Assembly (NCBI GenBank): GCA_017517325.1
Contig: JAFWZW010000001.1
Span: 1-54,071, forward strand
Direction of reading: 5' to 3'
Source: Clostridia bacterium
Lineage (GTDB): Bacteria > Bacillota > Clostridia > Oscillospirales > SIG627
DNA length: 54,071 nt
Each line of letters opens with the position of its first letter. Within the stretch, counting starts at the first letter, position 1. A model generated the notes under the pieces. The model was given only the letters and a program-made list of their open reading frames with translations. It ran no database searches and was not told the DNA's origin. A program made the position numbers and the translations under genes. Positions 25,409 to 36,239 of the stretch are shown one piece after another.

Positions 25409-26536
25409 TTACTCCAGATCTCCCAGACCCAGATCATCGTCGTCTGCGGTATCTTCCGTATCGAAAAGGGATTCGGAATCCACCTTGTCAGCATTTCCTT
25501 CCTTGGAAAGGGCCACTGCCTTTTCGGCAATCTCCTCTGCCAGATCGGGATTTTCCTTGAACAGGATACGCACGTTATCTTTTCCTTGTGCCAATCTCTC
25601 CCCGTTGTAGGAGAACCAGCTACCGCTCTTTTGGATCACGTCGTACTGCAGAGCGATCTCAATGATCTCGCTTTCGCGGGAAATGCCCTGACCGTAGAGG
25701 ATATCAAACTCGGCAACGCGGAAAGGAGGTGCTACCTTATTCTTTGCAATCTTACACTTAATGTGGTTACCCACCACCTCGCCCTTTTCCTTCAGCTGTT
25801 CGCCGCGGCGAACGTCGATTCTCACGGAAGAATAGAAGCGGAGAGCTCGGCCACCGGTGGTGACCTCGGGGTTACCGTACATCACGCCCACCTTCTCACG
25901 AAGCTGGTTAATAAAAATAAAGGCACATTGGCTCTTGGCAATGGCACCTGCAATCTTACGGAGGGCTTGGCTCATCAGCCTTGCCTGAACACCTACGGAG
26001 GACTGCCCCATCTCACCCTCGATCTCACTGCGGGGAACCAGAGCGGCAACGGAGTCTACCACGATCACGTCAATGGCATCGGTACGCACCAGCGCTTCGG
26101 CGATCTCAAGTGCCTGTTCACCGCTATCGGGCTGGGAAACGAGGAGATTGTCAATATCCACCCCAAGGGCTTTTGCGTAAACGGGATCCAGCGCGTGCTC
26201 AGCGTCAATAAACGCAGCGGCACCGCCCGCCTTTTGGGCAGAAGCGATGACGTGGAGCGCCACCGTGGTCTTACCGGAGGATTCCGGACCGTATATCTCA
26301 ATGATTCTTCCGCGGGGAACACCGCCAACTCCAAGGGCAAGATCCAGGGAAAGGGAGCCTGTGGAAATGGCACTGACGTTCATGGTGGAATTTTCCCCCA
26401 GCTTCATAATAGAGCCTTTTCCGTATTTCTTTTCAATCTGACCCATAGCAGTCTGAATAGCCTTCAGTTTGCCTTCCTGGGTGGTTGCATCGATCTTTTC
26501 TGATTTTGCTTTCGCTGTTCCGACCGTTTTCGCCAT
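25409..26536 (-). CDS. recA: Recombinase RecA
   Basis: DNA-dependent ATPase for strand exchange and for activating LexA self-cleavage. Walker [10 protein letters not shown] is at residues 83-91. [37 protein letters not shown] (Walker B region) and the L2 loop [22 protein letters not shown] follow. The C-terminal tail is acidic. 375 residues, slightly long because of the tail. GGGAGG lies before the ATG. It leads the operon recA-prs-recX-rimO-pgsA-cysS. Confidence 0.99.
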   Translation of the reverse strand: MAKTVGTAKAKSEKIDATTQEGKLKAIQTAMGQIEKKYGKGSIMKLGENSTMNVSAISTGSLSLDLALGVGGVPRGRIIEIYGPESSGKTTVALHVIASAQKAGGAAAFIDAEHALDPVYAKALGVDIDNLLVSQPDSGEQALEIAEALVRTDAIDVIVVDSVAALVPRSEIEGEMGQSSVGVQARLMSQALRKIAGAIAKSQCAFIFINQLREKVGVMYGNPEVTTGGRALRFYSSVRIDVRRGEQLKEKGEVVGNHIKCKIAKNKVAPPFRVAEFDILYGQGISRESEIIEIALQYDVIQKSGSWFSYNGERLAQGKDNVRILFKENPDLAEEIAEKAVALSKEGNADKVDSESLFDTEDTADDDDLGLGDLE

Positions 26537-26580
26537 CGAGTTTTTCCTCCCTAAAATATTAACTGAAATATAGATATATT

Positions 26581-26610
26581 ATTATATCATATAAGCCGCT
26601 TTTATTGCAA
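26581..26610 (-). promoter_or_regulatory. Sigma-A promoter of recA
   Basis: The -35 is TTGCAA (26605-26610), the spacer is 18 bp and the -10 is TATAAT (26581-26586). I see no Gram-positive SOS box (GAAC-N4-GTTC) around it. Confidence 0.7.
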
Positions 26611-26657
26611 GTGATTTTTTGTGGAAAAACGGGCTTTTTTTGTTTTTTTGCCGAAGT

Positions 26658-27500
26658 TCAGATACCCAATGAAAATCCGCGCCAAAGCCCCGCATCATCC
26701 CGATAAAACGAGGGAGTGACCCCAAGCTTACGGCAAAGAGCCTCAATTCCCTCCTTTTGAGCGCTTCCCATCTCGCAGATAAAAGGGGTACCGCAGCTTT
26801 GGAACAGTTCCAGAAACCGACGGTAAAAGCAAAGCCCATCGTCACCTCCAAAGAGGGCAAGGGCAGGCTCGCGCGCTACGTTTTCGGGAAGTGCTTTCAT
26901 TTCCTCTTCCGTAAGATACGGAGGATTAGAGAGGACCAGGGAAGGTGCTTCCCGCAGGATCGTCTCCTTTGCAAGGGGGCTCAACACGTCAAGGCTTTCC
27001 ACCCGCAAACGGGACTGCAACGAAAAGCGATCTCGATTTTCACGGGTAAGCGCCAGTGCTTCGGGGGAAATATCAAAAGAAATGCAGAAGAGATCCTGCC
27101 GTTTCAAAAGAAGGGATATGCCCACGCAACCGGAGCCGCAACAAAAATCAAACACACAGCTCCCCTTAGGCGCATATTCTGCCGCCAATTCCACCAGTTT
27201 TTCCGTTTCCGGGCGGGGAATGAGAACACCGGGGCGAACCAGAAATTCTTCTCCAAAGAAAAATTCCGTTCCCAAATAGTACTGAATGGGAAGCCCGGAA
27301 AGAAGCGAATCGGCATCGGAAAGGACGGTTTCCGTAAGCGCTTCTCCCAGCTCCGTATCCGGAGCGAGCAAGGGGAGATTCCGATCCAGACCGTTTTTCT
27401 CAAAAAGCGCAGAAAGGAGCGCCTTTTCCGTGAAAAAGCGCTCTTTAGCCTGATTTTCAAACTTCGTATGGACCGCCCGTTTCAACTGACGAGCCGTCAT
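26658..27500 (-). CDS. prmC: Peptide chain release factor glutamine methyltransferase PrmC
   Basis: Methylates the GGQ glutamine of release factors RF1 and RF2. The N-terminal helical domain is followed by QYYLGTEFFFGEEFLVRPGVLIPRPETE, the SAM motif VFDFCCGSGCVGISLLLK (Gly-x-Gly loop) and the catalytic NPPY motif in LVLSNPPYL. 280 residues. The ATG overlaps the yqhQ stop by four bases. It is the last gene of the operon that starts at tmk; prfA is not adjacent. No clear terminator hairpin is visible between its stop and the recA promoter. Confidence 0.95.
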   Translation of the reverse strand: MTARQLKRAVHTKFENQAKERFFTEKALLSALFEKNGLDRNLPLLAPDTELGEALTETVLSDADSLLSGLPIQYYLGTEFFFGEEFLVRPGVLIPRPETEKLVELAAEYAPKGSCVFDFCCGSGCVGISLLLKRQDLFCISFDISPEALALTRENRDRFSLQSRLRVESLDVLSPLAKETILREAPSLVLSNPPYLTEEEMKALPENVAREPALALFGGDDGLCFYRRFLELFQSCGTPFICEMGSAQKEGIEALCRKLGVTPSFYRDDAGLWRGFSLGI

Positions 27501-28510
27501 TGTTCACTGACCTTTTCTTCGGCAGAGGTATCTTCATCTGCTTTATTTTCGGTTTCGGGCTGACGGATCCCCAAGAACACCTCTTCCTCCGGGTACTCGT
27601 TGGGCAGAGCGGATTTCAGGGCAACGATGGCCACCTCAATCATATCGTCCGTAGGCTCTTTGGTGGTAATGCGCTGGATCCAGAGGCCCGGCGCAGTAAT
27701 GATGCGGATCAGGGCGTTATCATGCTTACCCGCAAAGCGGATCAACTCATAACCAAGGCCCATCGTCAAAGGCAAAAGAAGGAATTTCATGAGAACGTAG
27801 AGAACGGTGTTCTCACGAGTCGCGGGAAACAGAATACCGATAAGAAGGCCGATAAAAATGCCCACGATCATCATCAGCACCATAAAGCTGGTGCCGCAAC
27901 GGGGGTGAAACCGCTTTTGGGCACGGATGTTTTCAATGGTAAGCTCCAACCCCTTTTCGTAGCAGAAAATACTCTTATGCTCGGCACCGTGATACATAAA
28001 GGTGCGCTTGATATCCCCCATCAGGGAAACGAGGGAAACGTAGCCAAGGAAGATGGCGATACGCAAAACGCCCTCGATGATCTTTCTCCCAATCTCACCG
28101 GGAATGAAACCGGAAAGAAATGCGGGGAGCACGATAAAGAGAGCAGCGCCCAAAACGAGCCCCAGCACCGTGCCGATCCCCATTACAATGCCCGTAAGGC
28201 TTTTGCCCATGGTTTTGGTCAGCCATTTTTCAAATTTCGTTTCTTCCTCGATCTCAAGCGCCTCGGCGGCAAAATTCAAGGTGGAAAACGAAAGGATCAT
28301 ACTATCGATAAAGTTCACCACGCCGCGGATCACCGGCAGACGGAAGAACGCGTTTTTCTTCTTGATCTCATTGGGGTGACGGTCACGGATAATGGTGCCG
28401 TCAGCCTTGCGAACTGCGGTAGTGTAGCTTTCGGGACCACGCATCATAATGCCTTCCAGCACGGCCTGACCGCCGACCTTTCCCAAACGGGGGTTCTTTT
28501 CCTTGTTCAT
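27497..28510 (-). CDS. DUF1385 family membrane protein (YqhQ-like)
   Basis: Conserved Firmicute membrane protein of unknown biochemical function, frequently beside prmC as here. The family signature VGGQAVLEGIMMRGP is at residues ~12-26, and later YHGAEHKSIFCYEKG and FHPRCGTSFM contain conserved His and Cys residues that suggest a metal site. Four or five hydrophobic segments. 337 residues, with the start ATG at 28510 after AAGGAGAAACC. Confidence 0.88.
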   Translation of the reverse strand: MNKEKNPRLGKVGGQAVLEGIMMRGPESYTTAVRKADGTIIRDRHPNEIKKKNAFFRLPVIRGVVNFIDSMILSFSTLNFAAEALEIEEETKFEKWLTKTMGKSLTGIVMGIGTVLGLVLGAALFIVLPAFLSGFIPGEIGRKIIEGVLRIAIFLGYVSLVSLMGDIKRTFMYHGAEHKSIFCYEKGLELTIENIRAQKRFHPRCGTSFMVLMMIVGIFIGLLIGILFPATRENTVLYVLMKFLLLPLTMGLGYELIRFAGKHDNALIRIITAPGLWIQRITTKEPTDDMIEVAIVALKSALPNEYPEEEVFLGIRQPETENKADEDTSAEEKVSEQ

Positions 28511-28520
28511 GGTTTCTCCT

Positions 28521-29078
28521 TTATTTGAAGCGAATGTTCTCGGCAATTTCCTGCGCCGCGGAAAGGTTTGCTTCGTAGCGATCGGAACGGGCGGTATAAA
28601 GCACGGTATATACGTAGCCGTTGTAGGAAATCAGCCAGGTGCGGAAGGAGTACGCTTCCCCACCGAAGGTAGCCTTATAGTTGAAGGCAATGGTGTCACA
28701 CCCGTCGATCTTCAATACGCTGCGCTTTAAGGTCTCATCCTGATTGCGCTCCACCTCAAGATTCTGAAAATTATCGTTAAACTGCTTCAGATAGTAATTT
28801 TCCGCATATTCAGGCAGACTTGCATATTCGGATGATGCAGTAAAAGCAGTAACGCTGACGTTGGAAAAATCCACCTCGGAAACGTAAGCGCTGGTCATCC
28901 CCGCATCACAGCGATCCAAAAGCCAGGATTCGGGGTAATAGAAATAATAATCCGCCCCTTCGTTTTCCGCAAGGAGAAAGCCTTGGGGTAATTCAGGGTC
29001 GGGGCGGGCGCAGGCAGAGAGAGAGGCAAGGGTAAAAAGCACCAGCACCAGACATAAAACGCGTTTGAATCTGTTCAT
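28521..29078 (-). CDS. Lipoprotein of unknown function
   Basis: The signal peptide ends in the lipobox LASLSAC, with the lipidated Cys near residue 23, so it is an exported, membrane-anchored protein. The mature part has aromatic-rich strands (ADYYFYYPESWLL; NYYLKQFNDNFQNLEV; ISYNGYVYTVLYTARSDRYE) reminiscent of the PsbP/DUF1795-like fold, which many clostridial lipoproteins share. No catalytic motif is seen. The start ATG at 29078 is nine bases after AAGG; the ATG at 29087 abuts it. It lies between hemW and yqhQ in the tmk operon. Confidence 0.8.
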   Translation of the reverse strand: MNRFKRVLCLVLVLFTLASLSACARPDPELPQGFLLAENEGADYYFYYPESWLLDRCDAGMTSAYVSEVDFSNVSVTAFTASSEYASLPEYAENYYLKQFNDNFQNLEVERNQDETLKRSVLKIDGCDTIAFNYKATFGGEAYSFRTWLISYNGYVYTVLYTARSDRYEANLSAAQEIAENIRFK

Positions 29079-29093
29079 AGGGATCATCCTTTT

Positions 29094-30209
29094 CTATATC
29101 AATTCTGAAATGATTTCATTGGAAACGAAAAAACCTTCGGGAGTAAGGGCAAAGCCTTCTTCCGTTTTGACGCAAAGCCCGTGACGCTGCCAAAGAGCGA
29201 GTTTTTTTTCCGCTCTTTCAAGGGTCGACGCATCGGAAAGCGCTTTCAGACGGGCAAGGGAGAGCCCCTCTTTTTGCCGAAGAGAAAGCATTACGTATTC
29301 CACCAACCGATCTTTCGGTGTAAGGGTCTCACGAGCTTCTACGGTATCAAAAAGATTTGAAGCCGAAATGAACCCGTCCACGTCTTCCTTCATTGAAAAG
29401 CGCTCGCCTTTTAAAAGGGAATGAGCTCCGGGACCGATGCCAAGATAGTCCAGCCCTTGCCAATAGCGAAGGTTGTGGCGTGATCGGAAGCCCTTTCGGG
29501 CGGCATTGGAGATCTCGTAGTGTTCATAACCCCGCTCTTCCAGAAAGCGATGGGCCGCAAGGTACATTTCACGGGTCACCTCTTCACCGGGGAGAGTGTC
29601 GCGCACCTTATACAGGGGAACCTCCGGCGAAAGGGTCAGGCAATAGAAGGATACGTGCCCGGGGTCAAGGGCCACGCAGGCGGTGAGACTCTCAAAAAAG
29701 GAGGAGAGGTCCTGACCGGGCAGACCGTACATAAGATCAAGGCTGATATTTTCAAAGCCCGCTTCCTTAGCCGCCGAAACCGCCCGTTCCGTATCACGGT
29801 GGCGGTGAAGCCTGCCAATGGCGGAAAGCTCCGAAGCCTTGGCGGACTGCATTCCAAAACTGATGCGATTGGCGCCAAGGGCACGTAGCGTAATAAGAAG
29901 CTCTTTCGTAGTGGATTCCGGATTCATTTCCACCGTGATCTCTGCATCGGCCGTTATCGAAAAGCGTTGGCGAAGGGCGTGAAAGATCGACCTCATTCCC
30001 TCCCCCGTTGCAAGGCTTGGGGTGCCGCCGCCGAAATAAACCGTATCCACCACGGAATCGGAAAGCATCGGTGCAAGCTGACAAATCCCACGGCAAAGGG
30101 CTTTCTCATAAGAGGAGATTTTGGAAAGATCACAGCGGGAATAAAAATCGCAATAGGCGCACTTTGCCTTACAAAAGGGAAAGTGCAGGTAGAGCCCTAC
30201 CCTATTCAT
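29094..30209 (-). CDS. hemW: HemW, radical SAM heme chaperone family
   Basis: Radical SAM protein related to HemN; HemW proteins bind heme rather than oxidise coproporphyrinogen. The cluster Cys motif is C13-x3-C17-x2-C20 ([13 protein letters not shown]) at the very N-terminus, and the HemN-specific extra Cys is absent. The [10 protein letters not shown] loop follows. The C-terminal HemN domain has [10 protein letters not shown]. 371 residues. It overlaps the end of lepA by 8 bases, the common lepA-hemW arrangement. Confidence 0.93.
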   Translation of the reverse strand: MNRVGLYLHFPFCKAKCAYCDFYSRCDLSKISSYEKALCRGICQLAPMLSDSVVDTVYFGGGTPSLATGEGMRSIFHALRQRFSITADAEITVEMNPESTTKELLITLRALGANRISFGMQSAKASELSAIGRLHRHRDTERAVSAAKEAGFENISLDLMYGLPGQDLSSFFESLTACVALDPGHVSFYCLTLSPEVPLYKVRDTLPGEEVTREMYLAAHRFLEERGYEHYEISNAARKGFRSRHNLRYWQGLDYLGIGPGAHSLLKGERFSMKEDVDGFISASNLFDTVEARETLTPKDRLVEYVMLSLRQKEGLSLARLKALSDASTLERAEKKLALWQRHGLCVKTEEGFALTPEGFFVSNEIISELI

Positions 30210-32001
30210 CCAGCTTCAAAACTGCCATAAAGGCTTCCTGCGGTACTTCCACCGAGCCCAGAGAGCGCATCTTCTTCTTGCCCTCCTTCTGCTTTTCCAG
30301 AAGCTTCTTCTTACGGGTAATATCACCGCCGTAGCATTTGGCAAGCACGTCCTTACGCATTGCCTTGACGGTTTCTCTGGCAATAACTCTTCCGCCAACC
30401 GCCGCCTGCACCGGGATCTCAAAAAGCTGACGGGGGATGTTTTCCTTTAACTTTTCCGCTATGCGACGGGCGCGGGGATAGGCTTTATCGCTGTGAACGA
30501 TAAAGGAAAGGGCATCTACGATATCACCGTTTAACAGAATATCAAGCTTTACCAGCTTGGAGGGAACGTATTCCGTATCGCTGTAATCAAAGGAGGCGTA
30601 CCCTTTACTGCGGGATTTTAAGGCATCGAAAAAGTCGTAGACGATCTCGTTGAGGGGAAGCTTATAGTGAAGCTCCGTTCTGGTGGGGGTAACGTATTTC
30701 ATATCCAAAAATTCACCGCGGCGATCCTGACAAAGATCCATAATGCCGCCAACAAATTCCACCGGGGTAATGATGCTGGCGCTGACTACGGGCTCGTAGG
30801 CAGTGGCAATATTTTCCACCGCAGGGTAATTGGTGGGGTTATCGATAAAGACGGTCTCACCGTCGGTCAATTCAAGCTTATAGATCACGCTGGGGGCGGT
30901 GGTGATCAGATCCAGATTGAATTCACGCTCCAAGCGCTCCTGGATCACCTCCATATGCAAAAGGCCAAGAAAGCCGCAACGGAAGCCAAAGCCCAAGGCG
31001 GCACTGGTTTCAGGCTCAAAGGAAAGGGCCGCATCGTTCAGGCGCAGCTTCTCCAGCGCTTCACGCAGGTCGTTATAGCGGGCACCGTCGGCAGGATAAA
31101 TACCCGAGAACACCACGGGCAAAGCCTTCTGGAAGCCTTCAAAGGGGGCTTCGGTTGGGTTTTCCGCAAGGGTGATAGTATCACCGACCTGCGTTTCAGC
31201 CAAGGTTTTAATGGAAGCGGTAAGGTAGCCTACCTGACCGGAATGGAGAGTCTGGCAGGGAGAAAGGCCAAAGGCCTGCATCGTACCCACTTCGGTTACG
31301 TCAAATTCGGCACCGGTACTCATCATCAAAATACGGTCACCACGTGAAAGGGAGCCCTCGAAGAGGCGGAAATATACGATGATTCCCTTATAGGCGTCGT
31401 AAAAGGAGTCAAAGATCAGCGCCTTACAGGGAGCGTCCTCCTTGATCAAAGGCGCAGGAATATATTTGACGATCCCCTCCAAAACGTCCTTAATATTCAG
31501 GCCAGTTTTGGCGGAAACGCAAGGCGCGTAATCTGCGGGAATGCCGATCACGTCCTCAATTTCGGACTTCACCTTTTCAGGGTCAGCGGCGGGAAGATCC
31601 ACTTTATTGATCACCGGTAGAAGCTCCAGATTCTGATCCACCGCAAGATAAGCGTTGGCAAGGGTCTGGGCTTGAATGCCCTGGGTGGAATCCACCACCA
31701 AAAGGGCACCTTCACAGGCGCTCAGAGAACGGGATACCTCGTAGTTAAAGTCCACGTGGCCGGGGGTATCAATGAGGTTAAATTCATAGACCTGACCGTC
31801 ATCTGCCTTATAATCCATAGTAACGGCACGGGCTTTAATGGTAATGCCGCGTTCTTTTTCCAGCTCCATATCATCCAGCACCTGGGCTTCCATTTCCCGT
31901 TCTTCAACGGAGCCGGTGGCTTCCAAAATGCGGTCGGCCAAGGTGGATTTTCCGTGGTCGATATGAGCAATGATACTAAAGTTACGAATATTCTTTTTCA
32001 T
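30202..32001 (-). CDS. lepA: Elongation factor 4 (LepA)
   Basis: Ribosome-associated translational GTPase. G1 [13 protein letters not shown]2 RGITIKA, G3 [12 protein letters not shown] and G4 NKVDLP are intact. The EF4-specific C-terminal domain runs to [22 protein letters not shown], the tRNA/ribosome-contacting tail. 599 residues, standard. Six bases after smpB; its ribosome binding site is weak (GGGAT). Confidence 0.98.
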   Translation of the reverse strand: MKKNIRNFSIIAHIDHGKSTLADRILEATGSVEEREMEAQVLDDMELEKERGITIKARAVTMDYKADDGQVYEFNLIDTPGHVDFNYEVSRSLSACEGALLVVDSTQGIQAQTLANAYLAVDQNLELLPVINKVDLPAADPEKVKSEIEDVIGIPADYAPCVSAKTGLNIKDVLEGIVKYIPAPLIKEDAPCKALIFDSFYDAYKGIIVYFRLFEGSLSRGDRILMMSTGAEFDVTEVGTMQAFGLSPCQTLHSGQVGYLTASIKTLAETQVGDTITLAENPTEAPFEGFQKALPVVFSGIYPADGARYNDLREALEKLRLNDAALSFEPETSAALGFGFRCGFLGLLHMEVIQERLEREFNLDLITTAPSVIYKLELTDGETVFIDNPTNYPAVENIATAYEPVVSASIITPVEFVGGIMDLCQDRRGEFLDMKYVTPTRTELHYKLPLNEIVYDFFDALKSRSKGYASFDYSDTEYVPSKLVKLDILLNGDIVDALSFIVHSDKAYPRARRIAEKLKENIPRQLFEIPVQAAVGGRVIARETVKAMRKDVLAKCYGGDITRKKKLLEKQKEGKKKMRSLGSVEVPQEAFMAVLKLDE

Positions 32002-32006
32002 ACGAT

Positions 32007-32477
32007 TTAATCCCGATCTGCCAATTTGATCCCTCTGCGGTTTTCCCGTTCCAGGTCACGCTTCAGGGTACTTTCGCGCTTATCATAAAGTTTTTTACCG
32101 CGGCATACGCCCACCTCCACCTTCACTCTCCCCCGTTTCAGGTAAAGCGAAAGGGGAATCAGGGTATAGCCGTCGCGCTCCGCCAAGGCGCGGAGCTTCA
32201 GGATCTCTTTCTTGTGCATCAGAAGCTTTCGCTCCCGAAGGGGATCCCGATTGAAAATATTGCCCTTTTCATAGGGGCTGATATGGATTCCTTTGGCAAA
32301 AAGCTCACCGTCGCGGATGTTCAGGTAGGAATCTTTCAGATTCACCGTACCCGCCCGAATGGATTTCACTTCGGTGCCAAAGAGCTCGATCCCCGCTTCA
32401 AACCGTTCTTCCACGAAATAATCGTGAAAGGCCTTTCGGTTGGAGGCAAGGGTCTTGGTGCCTTCATTCTTCTGCAT
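32007..32477 (-). CDS. smpB: SsrA-binding protein SmpB
   Basis: Partner of tmRNA in rescue of stalled ribosomes. Conserved features are [38 protein letters not shown] and the basic C-terminal tail ([22 protein letters not shown]), which becomes helical in the mRNA channel. 156 residues. It overlaps the rmuC end by 14 bases, with GAGGAGACTC before the ATG. No tmRNA gene is recognisable in the window. Confidence 0.97.
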   Translation of the reverse strand: MQKNEGTKTLASNRKAFHDYFVEERFEAGIELFGTEVKSIRAGTVNLKDSYLNIRDGELFAKGIHISPYEKGNIFNRDPLRERKLLMHKKEILKLRALAERDGYTLIPLSLYLKRGRVKVEVGVCRGKKLYDKRESTLKRDLERENRRGIKLADRD

Positions 32478-33777
32478 GAGTCTCCTCTTTCAAAAGTGCC
32501 TCTGCCTTTTCGGCAGGCAGAGCCGATACGTTTTTCAATTTGCGCTGGATCTGACGGGTACGCACACCCACCAGAGCATCCAGCCCTTTATTTGCCTGAT
32601 CGATTTTTGCCTGCGCATCCCGCAAGGCGCTCTCAAACTTATCAAATTCCGTGCGAACGGCCCCCAGAACTTCCCACACTTCACTTGATCGCTTCTGAAT
32701 GGAAAGAGTGCGGAAGCCCATCTGGAGAGAATTTAATAGTGCCGCCATAGTGGTGGGGCCTGCAAGGCTCACCCGATAGCTTCTTTGCAACGCTTCGACC
32801 ATTCCCATCCGCACGGCTTCGGCATAGAGCCCTTCCGTGGGAAGGAACATAATGGCAAAATCGGTGGTGTGAGGGGGTGAAACATATTTGGTGTGGATAT
32901 CCTTGGCGAAGGATTTCAGCCTGCTTTCCAACTGGGCACGCTGCAGACGTACTGCCTCCGGATCGGCAGCATCGTAGGCCTCTTGAAGGTTGACATACGC
33001 ATCGGCAGGAAATTTAGAGTCGATGGGAAGGTAGACACAGCCGTCTCCGTCTCCGGGAAGGCGAACGGCAAATTCCACGCGGTTTGCACTGCCCGGAACC
33101 GTTGCCACGTTGGCCTCGTACTGTTCGGGGGAAAGGATCTCCTCCAAAATAAAGCCAAGCTGGATCTCACCTAAGATGCCGCGGGTCTTTACGTTGGAAA
33201 GGACTTTTTTCAAATCCCCCACCCCGCTTGCCAGCGTTTGCATTTCTCCAAGGCCTTGGTATACCTGCTGAAGGCGCTCACTGACCTCCTTGAAGGAACG
33301 GCTGATCCGTTCTTCAAGCGTCGTCTGAAGCTTTTCTTCCACGCTTTGGCGAATCTCACCGAGGCTCTTTTCATTGCCCTGACGAAGCTCAGCCAGCTTT
33401 GCATCCACAGTAGTACGAAGAGCCTGGGCGTTCTTTTCCTGAAAATCATTCATCTGCGCCATACGGTCGTCCACCCCCTTCAGGGCGGTGCCGAGACTGC
33501 TTGTCAGATCGGCAATGCGCTTATCCTGCTGGGTGAACACCTCCGCTTGAGACGCGCGGAAGGAACGGGAAAACGCTTCCAAGCTTCTGGCGCTCTCACT
33601 GTTGATCTCACTGCGGGCAGCGGAAAGAGAACGTTCGATCCGCTCCTCCTGCCGTTCCAGATCACTGCGGGTAATTCCATCCTTTTTGCGGGAAAGGAAA
33701 ATGGCGGCAACACTCCCCACAAGACTCAGGGAGGAGACGATCAAAACGAGAATGAGAAGTGTTTGTTCCAAGGTCAT
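32464..33777 (-). CDS. rmuC: RmuC family DNA recombination protein
   Basis: Membrane-anchored protein: one N-terminal helix ([20 protein letters not shown]), a long coiled coil (residues ~45-190), then the RmuC nuclease-like domain containing [42 protein letters not shown] and [14 protein letters not shown]. The Asp-x-Lys (DSK) of the PD-(D/E)XK-like core is visible. Suggested roles in other bacteria are limiting DNA inversions and phage defence. 437 residues. AAAGGAAA precedes the ATG. Confidence 0.93.
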   Translation of the reverse strand: MTLEQTLLILVLIVSSLSLVGSVAAIFLSRKKDGITRSDLERQEERIERSLSAARSEINSESARSLEAFSRSFRASQAEVFTQQDKRIADLTSSLGTALKGVDDRMAQMNDFQEKNAQALRTTVDAKLAELRQGNEKSLGEIRQSVEEKLQTTLEERISRSFKEVSERLQQVYQGLGEMQTLASGVGDLKKVLSNVKTRGILGEIQLGFILEEILSPEQYEANVATVPGSANRVEFAVRLPGDGDGCVYLPIDSKFPADAYVNLQEAYDAADPEAVRLQRAQLESRLKSFAKDIHTKYVSPPHTTDFAIMFLPTEGLYAEAVRMGMVEALQRSYRVSLAGPTTMAALLNSLQMGFRTLSIQKRSSEVWEVLGAVRTEFDKFESALRDAQAKIDQANKGLDALVGVRTRQIQRKLKNVSALPAEKAEALLKEETHAEE

Positions 33778-33797
33778 TTTCCTTTCTGTTTACAAAT

Positions 33798-35255
33798 TTA
33801 GTCGATGGTGGTTCCTTCTTCTTTTGCTTTTCTCAAAGCGTCTACATTTCTCAAATGCTCCGTTTCACTCTTGGCAAAGATAGTAGAGCCGTCAGTATCG
33901 GAAATGAAGAAGTAATAGCCGTGGGATTCGGGATAAAGAGCCGCCTGGATCGCTTCCCAACCGGGGTTGGCAATGGCGGAGGGCGGAAGCCCCTCAATGC
34001 GGTAGGTGTTATAGGGGTTTTGTACCTCCAGATCCCCGTAGGTCAATTCCTCCTTACGCTCCTCCAGACAGTATTGCACGGTAGCATCCGACTGCAGGCG
34101 CTTCAAGGTTTTGGATTTAAGACGGTTATGGAAAACGCCGGAGATGGGATAGAAATCGGAATTGAATTTACCCTCTTTTTGCACGATGGAGGCCAGCGTT
34201 ACCACCTGATCCAGATTCATTCCCAATTCGTCTAGGCGCAGATAGTAGGCTTCTTCAAAGTGGGATTCAAAGGCGGTGAGCATTTTATCCACAATGGCGA
34301 CCTCGCTGGAATCCGTATAGAAGTCGTAGGTATCCGGGAAGAGGTACCCCTCCAGACGGTAGCGGCGGTCGGGAGACAGCGGGATCTGATTCAATTTTTC
34401 CATAAAGGTATATTCATAAGGGAAGTTGTTGATGGCGTCTACAAAGCCATCGCGGGTACCGATCCCCTGAGAGGTGAAGAAATCGATGATCTCATCCACG
34501 GTAAAGCCCTCGGGAATGGTAAGGGTCACAATGCTTCTCGTCTTACGATCCTTGATCTTACCTACGATCTGGTCATAATTCAAGGTGCTTTGCAATTCGT
34601 AATCCCCCGCTTTAAAGGCAAGGGGCGGATCGGCATCTCTGTATTTGAAGCCGATATACATACGGAAAACGGAAGGATACTCAATGATACTGTTATCCTT
34701 CAAAATATCGGCAACCTCCTGAATTTGAGCATTCTCTGGAATTGTGACCGTTGCGGCCACCTCTTCCTTTACCAGAGCAAATACGTCGTTTGCCCAGCGG
34801 ATACCCAAAACGGAAAGGATCGTGGAAATGCAAACCACCACCGCAATATAGATCAGGGCGGTAAAAACCGTTGAGCGCAAGGAGGCGCGGTTTGCCCTTT
34901 TCTCTTCGGGTGTTTTTTCGTGCCTTGCCCTTTGCTCCATTTTCGTTTTGGGCTTCGGCGTGGTCGCTTTACGGGGAGCGGCGGTATTCTTAGCCGTTTC
35001 GGAAGCCTTCACCGCATCACTTACGCGGGTCTCTGACGCACGCTGCTTTGCGGTGCGTACAGGTGTAGTCAAAGGAAGCTTACGGGTAGCTTCTTTTCCC
35101 ACGTCCTTCTTTTTACGTTCAGTCTTCTCTGTAGAGCGCAGGGCGGTGGTCTTCTTTGAATCCTCTGCATTTTTTTCGCCCTTCTTTTTAGGGCTTACCA
35201 TAATATCAATGGTATTTTTCTTTTTTTGGGAAGGAGTTACTTTTTCTTCGTTCAT
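33798..35255 (-). CDS. mltG: Endolytic transglycosylase MltG (YceG family)
   Basis: Membrane-anchored lytic transglycosylase that cuts nascent glycan strands and sets their length. The cytoplasmic N-terminus of ~125 residues is rich in Lys, Thr, Ala and Glu and looks disordered. One membrane helix follows (TALIYIAVVVCISTILSVL), then a LysM-like domain and the catalytic domain with LEGYLFPDTYDF, the ASIVQKEG catalytic-Glu motif, NPYNTYRIEGLPPSAIANPG and the C-terminal YYFFISDTDG. 485 residues, long because of the tail. The start ATG at 35255 has AAAGGTG upstream; the GTG at 35264 lies within that site. Confidence 0.94.
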   Translation of the reverse strand: MNEEKVTPSQKKKNTIDIMVSPKKKGEKNAEDSKKTTALRSTEKTERKKKDVGKEATRKLPLTTPVRTAKQRASETRVSDAVKASETAKNTAAPRKATTPKPKTKMEQRARHEKTPEEKRANRASLRSTVFTALIYIAVVVCISTILSVLGIRWANDVFALVKEEVAATVTIPENAQIQEVADILKDNSIIEYPSVFRMYIGFKYRDADPPLAFKAGDYELQSTLNYDQIVGKIKDRKTRSIVTLTIPEGFTVDEIIDFFTSQGIGTRDGFVDAINNFPYEYTFMEKLNQIPLSPDRRYRLEGYLFPDTYDFYTDSSEVAIVDKMLTAFESHFEEAYYLRLDELGMNLDQVVTLASIVQKEGKFNSDFYPISGVFHNRLKSKTLKRLQSDATVQYCLEERKEELTYGDLEVQNPYNTYRIEGLPPSAIANPGWEAIQAALYPESHGYYFFISDTDGSTIFAKSETEHLRNVDALRKAKEEGTTID

Positions 35256-35267
35256 AGTTTTCACCTT

Positions 35268-36239
35268 TCAGGAAAAGATTCCCAACAACAAACAAATATA
35301 AATTACGACACTTGCCAGAAATGCCGGAGATAACGCGATCTCTTTCAGGCTCAAAAGTACGGGATGAGGTACCTTTTCGTTTTCCTCTTCCTTTTCTTCC
35401 TGCAAGCCTCTTACCTTTTCAACTTCCTGACGCAAAAGCTCTTTGCGACTTTTCAAAAGTTCATCGTAGGCTTTGTTGCGGTATAGATTCTCAAGCCTTC
35501 CGAAAAGCATAACCACAAGAAGCAAAAAGACGGCCAGAAGCAGATAAGGCAGCAAGGGGCTTTTTCCTGCCTGACGCAGGTATTCCACAACGGAAGGACG
35601 GATGTTGGCGTAAGAATAATTAACGAATACGTGCAAAACGATGGCAGGGAGCACCGAATCGGATGCTACGGTAATAATGCCGAAGATCACACCCATAAAC
35701 AGATAAAAGAGAAAGTTTTCCGCTGATAAATGAAGCATGGCAAACATCAGGGAGGATACCCCTACAGCCCAAGCCGCTCCCCAGGGACGGTATTCCTCCA
35801 AAAGGATCCCGCGGAACAAAACCTCTTCCAGCAAAGCAGGAAGCAGAACGCTACACAAAAAGGTGAGCACCGGGTTGGCACCGCCGCCCGGTAACGGAAG
35901 CGCGCTGGGGGTTTCCACAAAGGCGGAGGGAAAAACAAAGAGACCGAAATAGCGAAAGATCATCGTTCCCACCAGGAAAAGCAGAGTGATCACTGCTAAA
36001 AACGGGATTCTCGCAGGAGCCACGTAGCGCATTTTCACCGTCGTTACCAAATTTACGGAACGAACCTGTGCATAAAATGCTAAAGGCAAAAGATACACCA
36101 GAAGCTGAACGATGATTCCCGCCAGAAATGCTTGATCGGAGAAGCGCTCAACCAAAGAAAGGATCTGAGGCGCAAGCCCCGCAAGGATCAGAACGACACC
36201 GAACAGAATGGGCGCGTACAGATGGTTTTTCGACTTCAA
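35268..36239 (-). CDS. CPBP family intramembrane metalloprotease
   Basis: CAAX-protease/bacteriocin-processing family (ABI) membrane protein. The three signature motifs are present: EEVLFRG (EExxxR), FAMLH (FxxxH) and HVFVN (HxxxN). About eight hydrophobic segments, with an unusual cytoplasmic charged stretch (residues ~255-295, Lys/Glu-rich, coiled-coil-like) before a final helix. 323 residues. The start is TTG at 36239, overlapping the DJ-1 gene stop (TTGA), with GGAGG 7 bases ahead. The substrate is unknown. Confidence 0.88.
   Translation of the reverse strand: MKSKNHLYAPILFGVVLILAGLAPQILSLVERFSDQAFLAGIIVQLLVYLLPLAFYAQVRSVNLVTTVKMRYVAPARIPFLAVITLLFLVGTMIFRYFGLFVFPSAFVETPSALPLPGGGANPVLTFLCSVLLPALLEEVLFRGILLEEYRPWGAAWAVGVSSLMFAMLHLSAENFLFYLFMGVIFGIITVASDSVLPAIVLHVFVNYSYANIRPSVVEYLRQAGKSPLLPYLLLAVFLLLVVMLFGRLENLYRNKAYDELLKSRKELLRQEVEKVRGLQEEKEEENEKVPHPVLLSLKEIALSPAFLASVVIYICLLLGIFS

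Noticed and set aside
24278-26503. 741-codon open frame on the plus strand across prs and recA
   Set aside because: It is antisense to two unmistakable genes, has no ribosome binding site, and arises from their codon bias.
26600-26657. Terminator after prmC
   Set aside because: Only runs of A and T around GCCCG are present; no stem of useful length can form.
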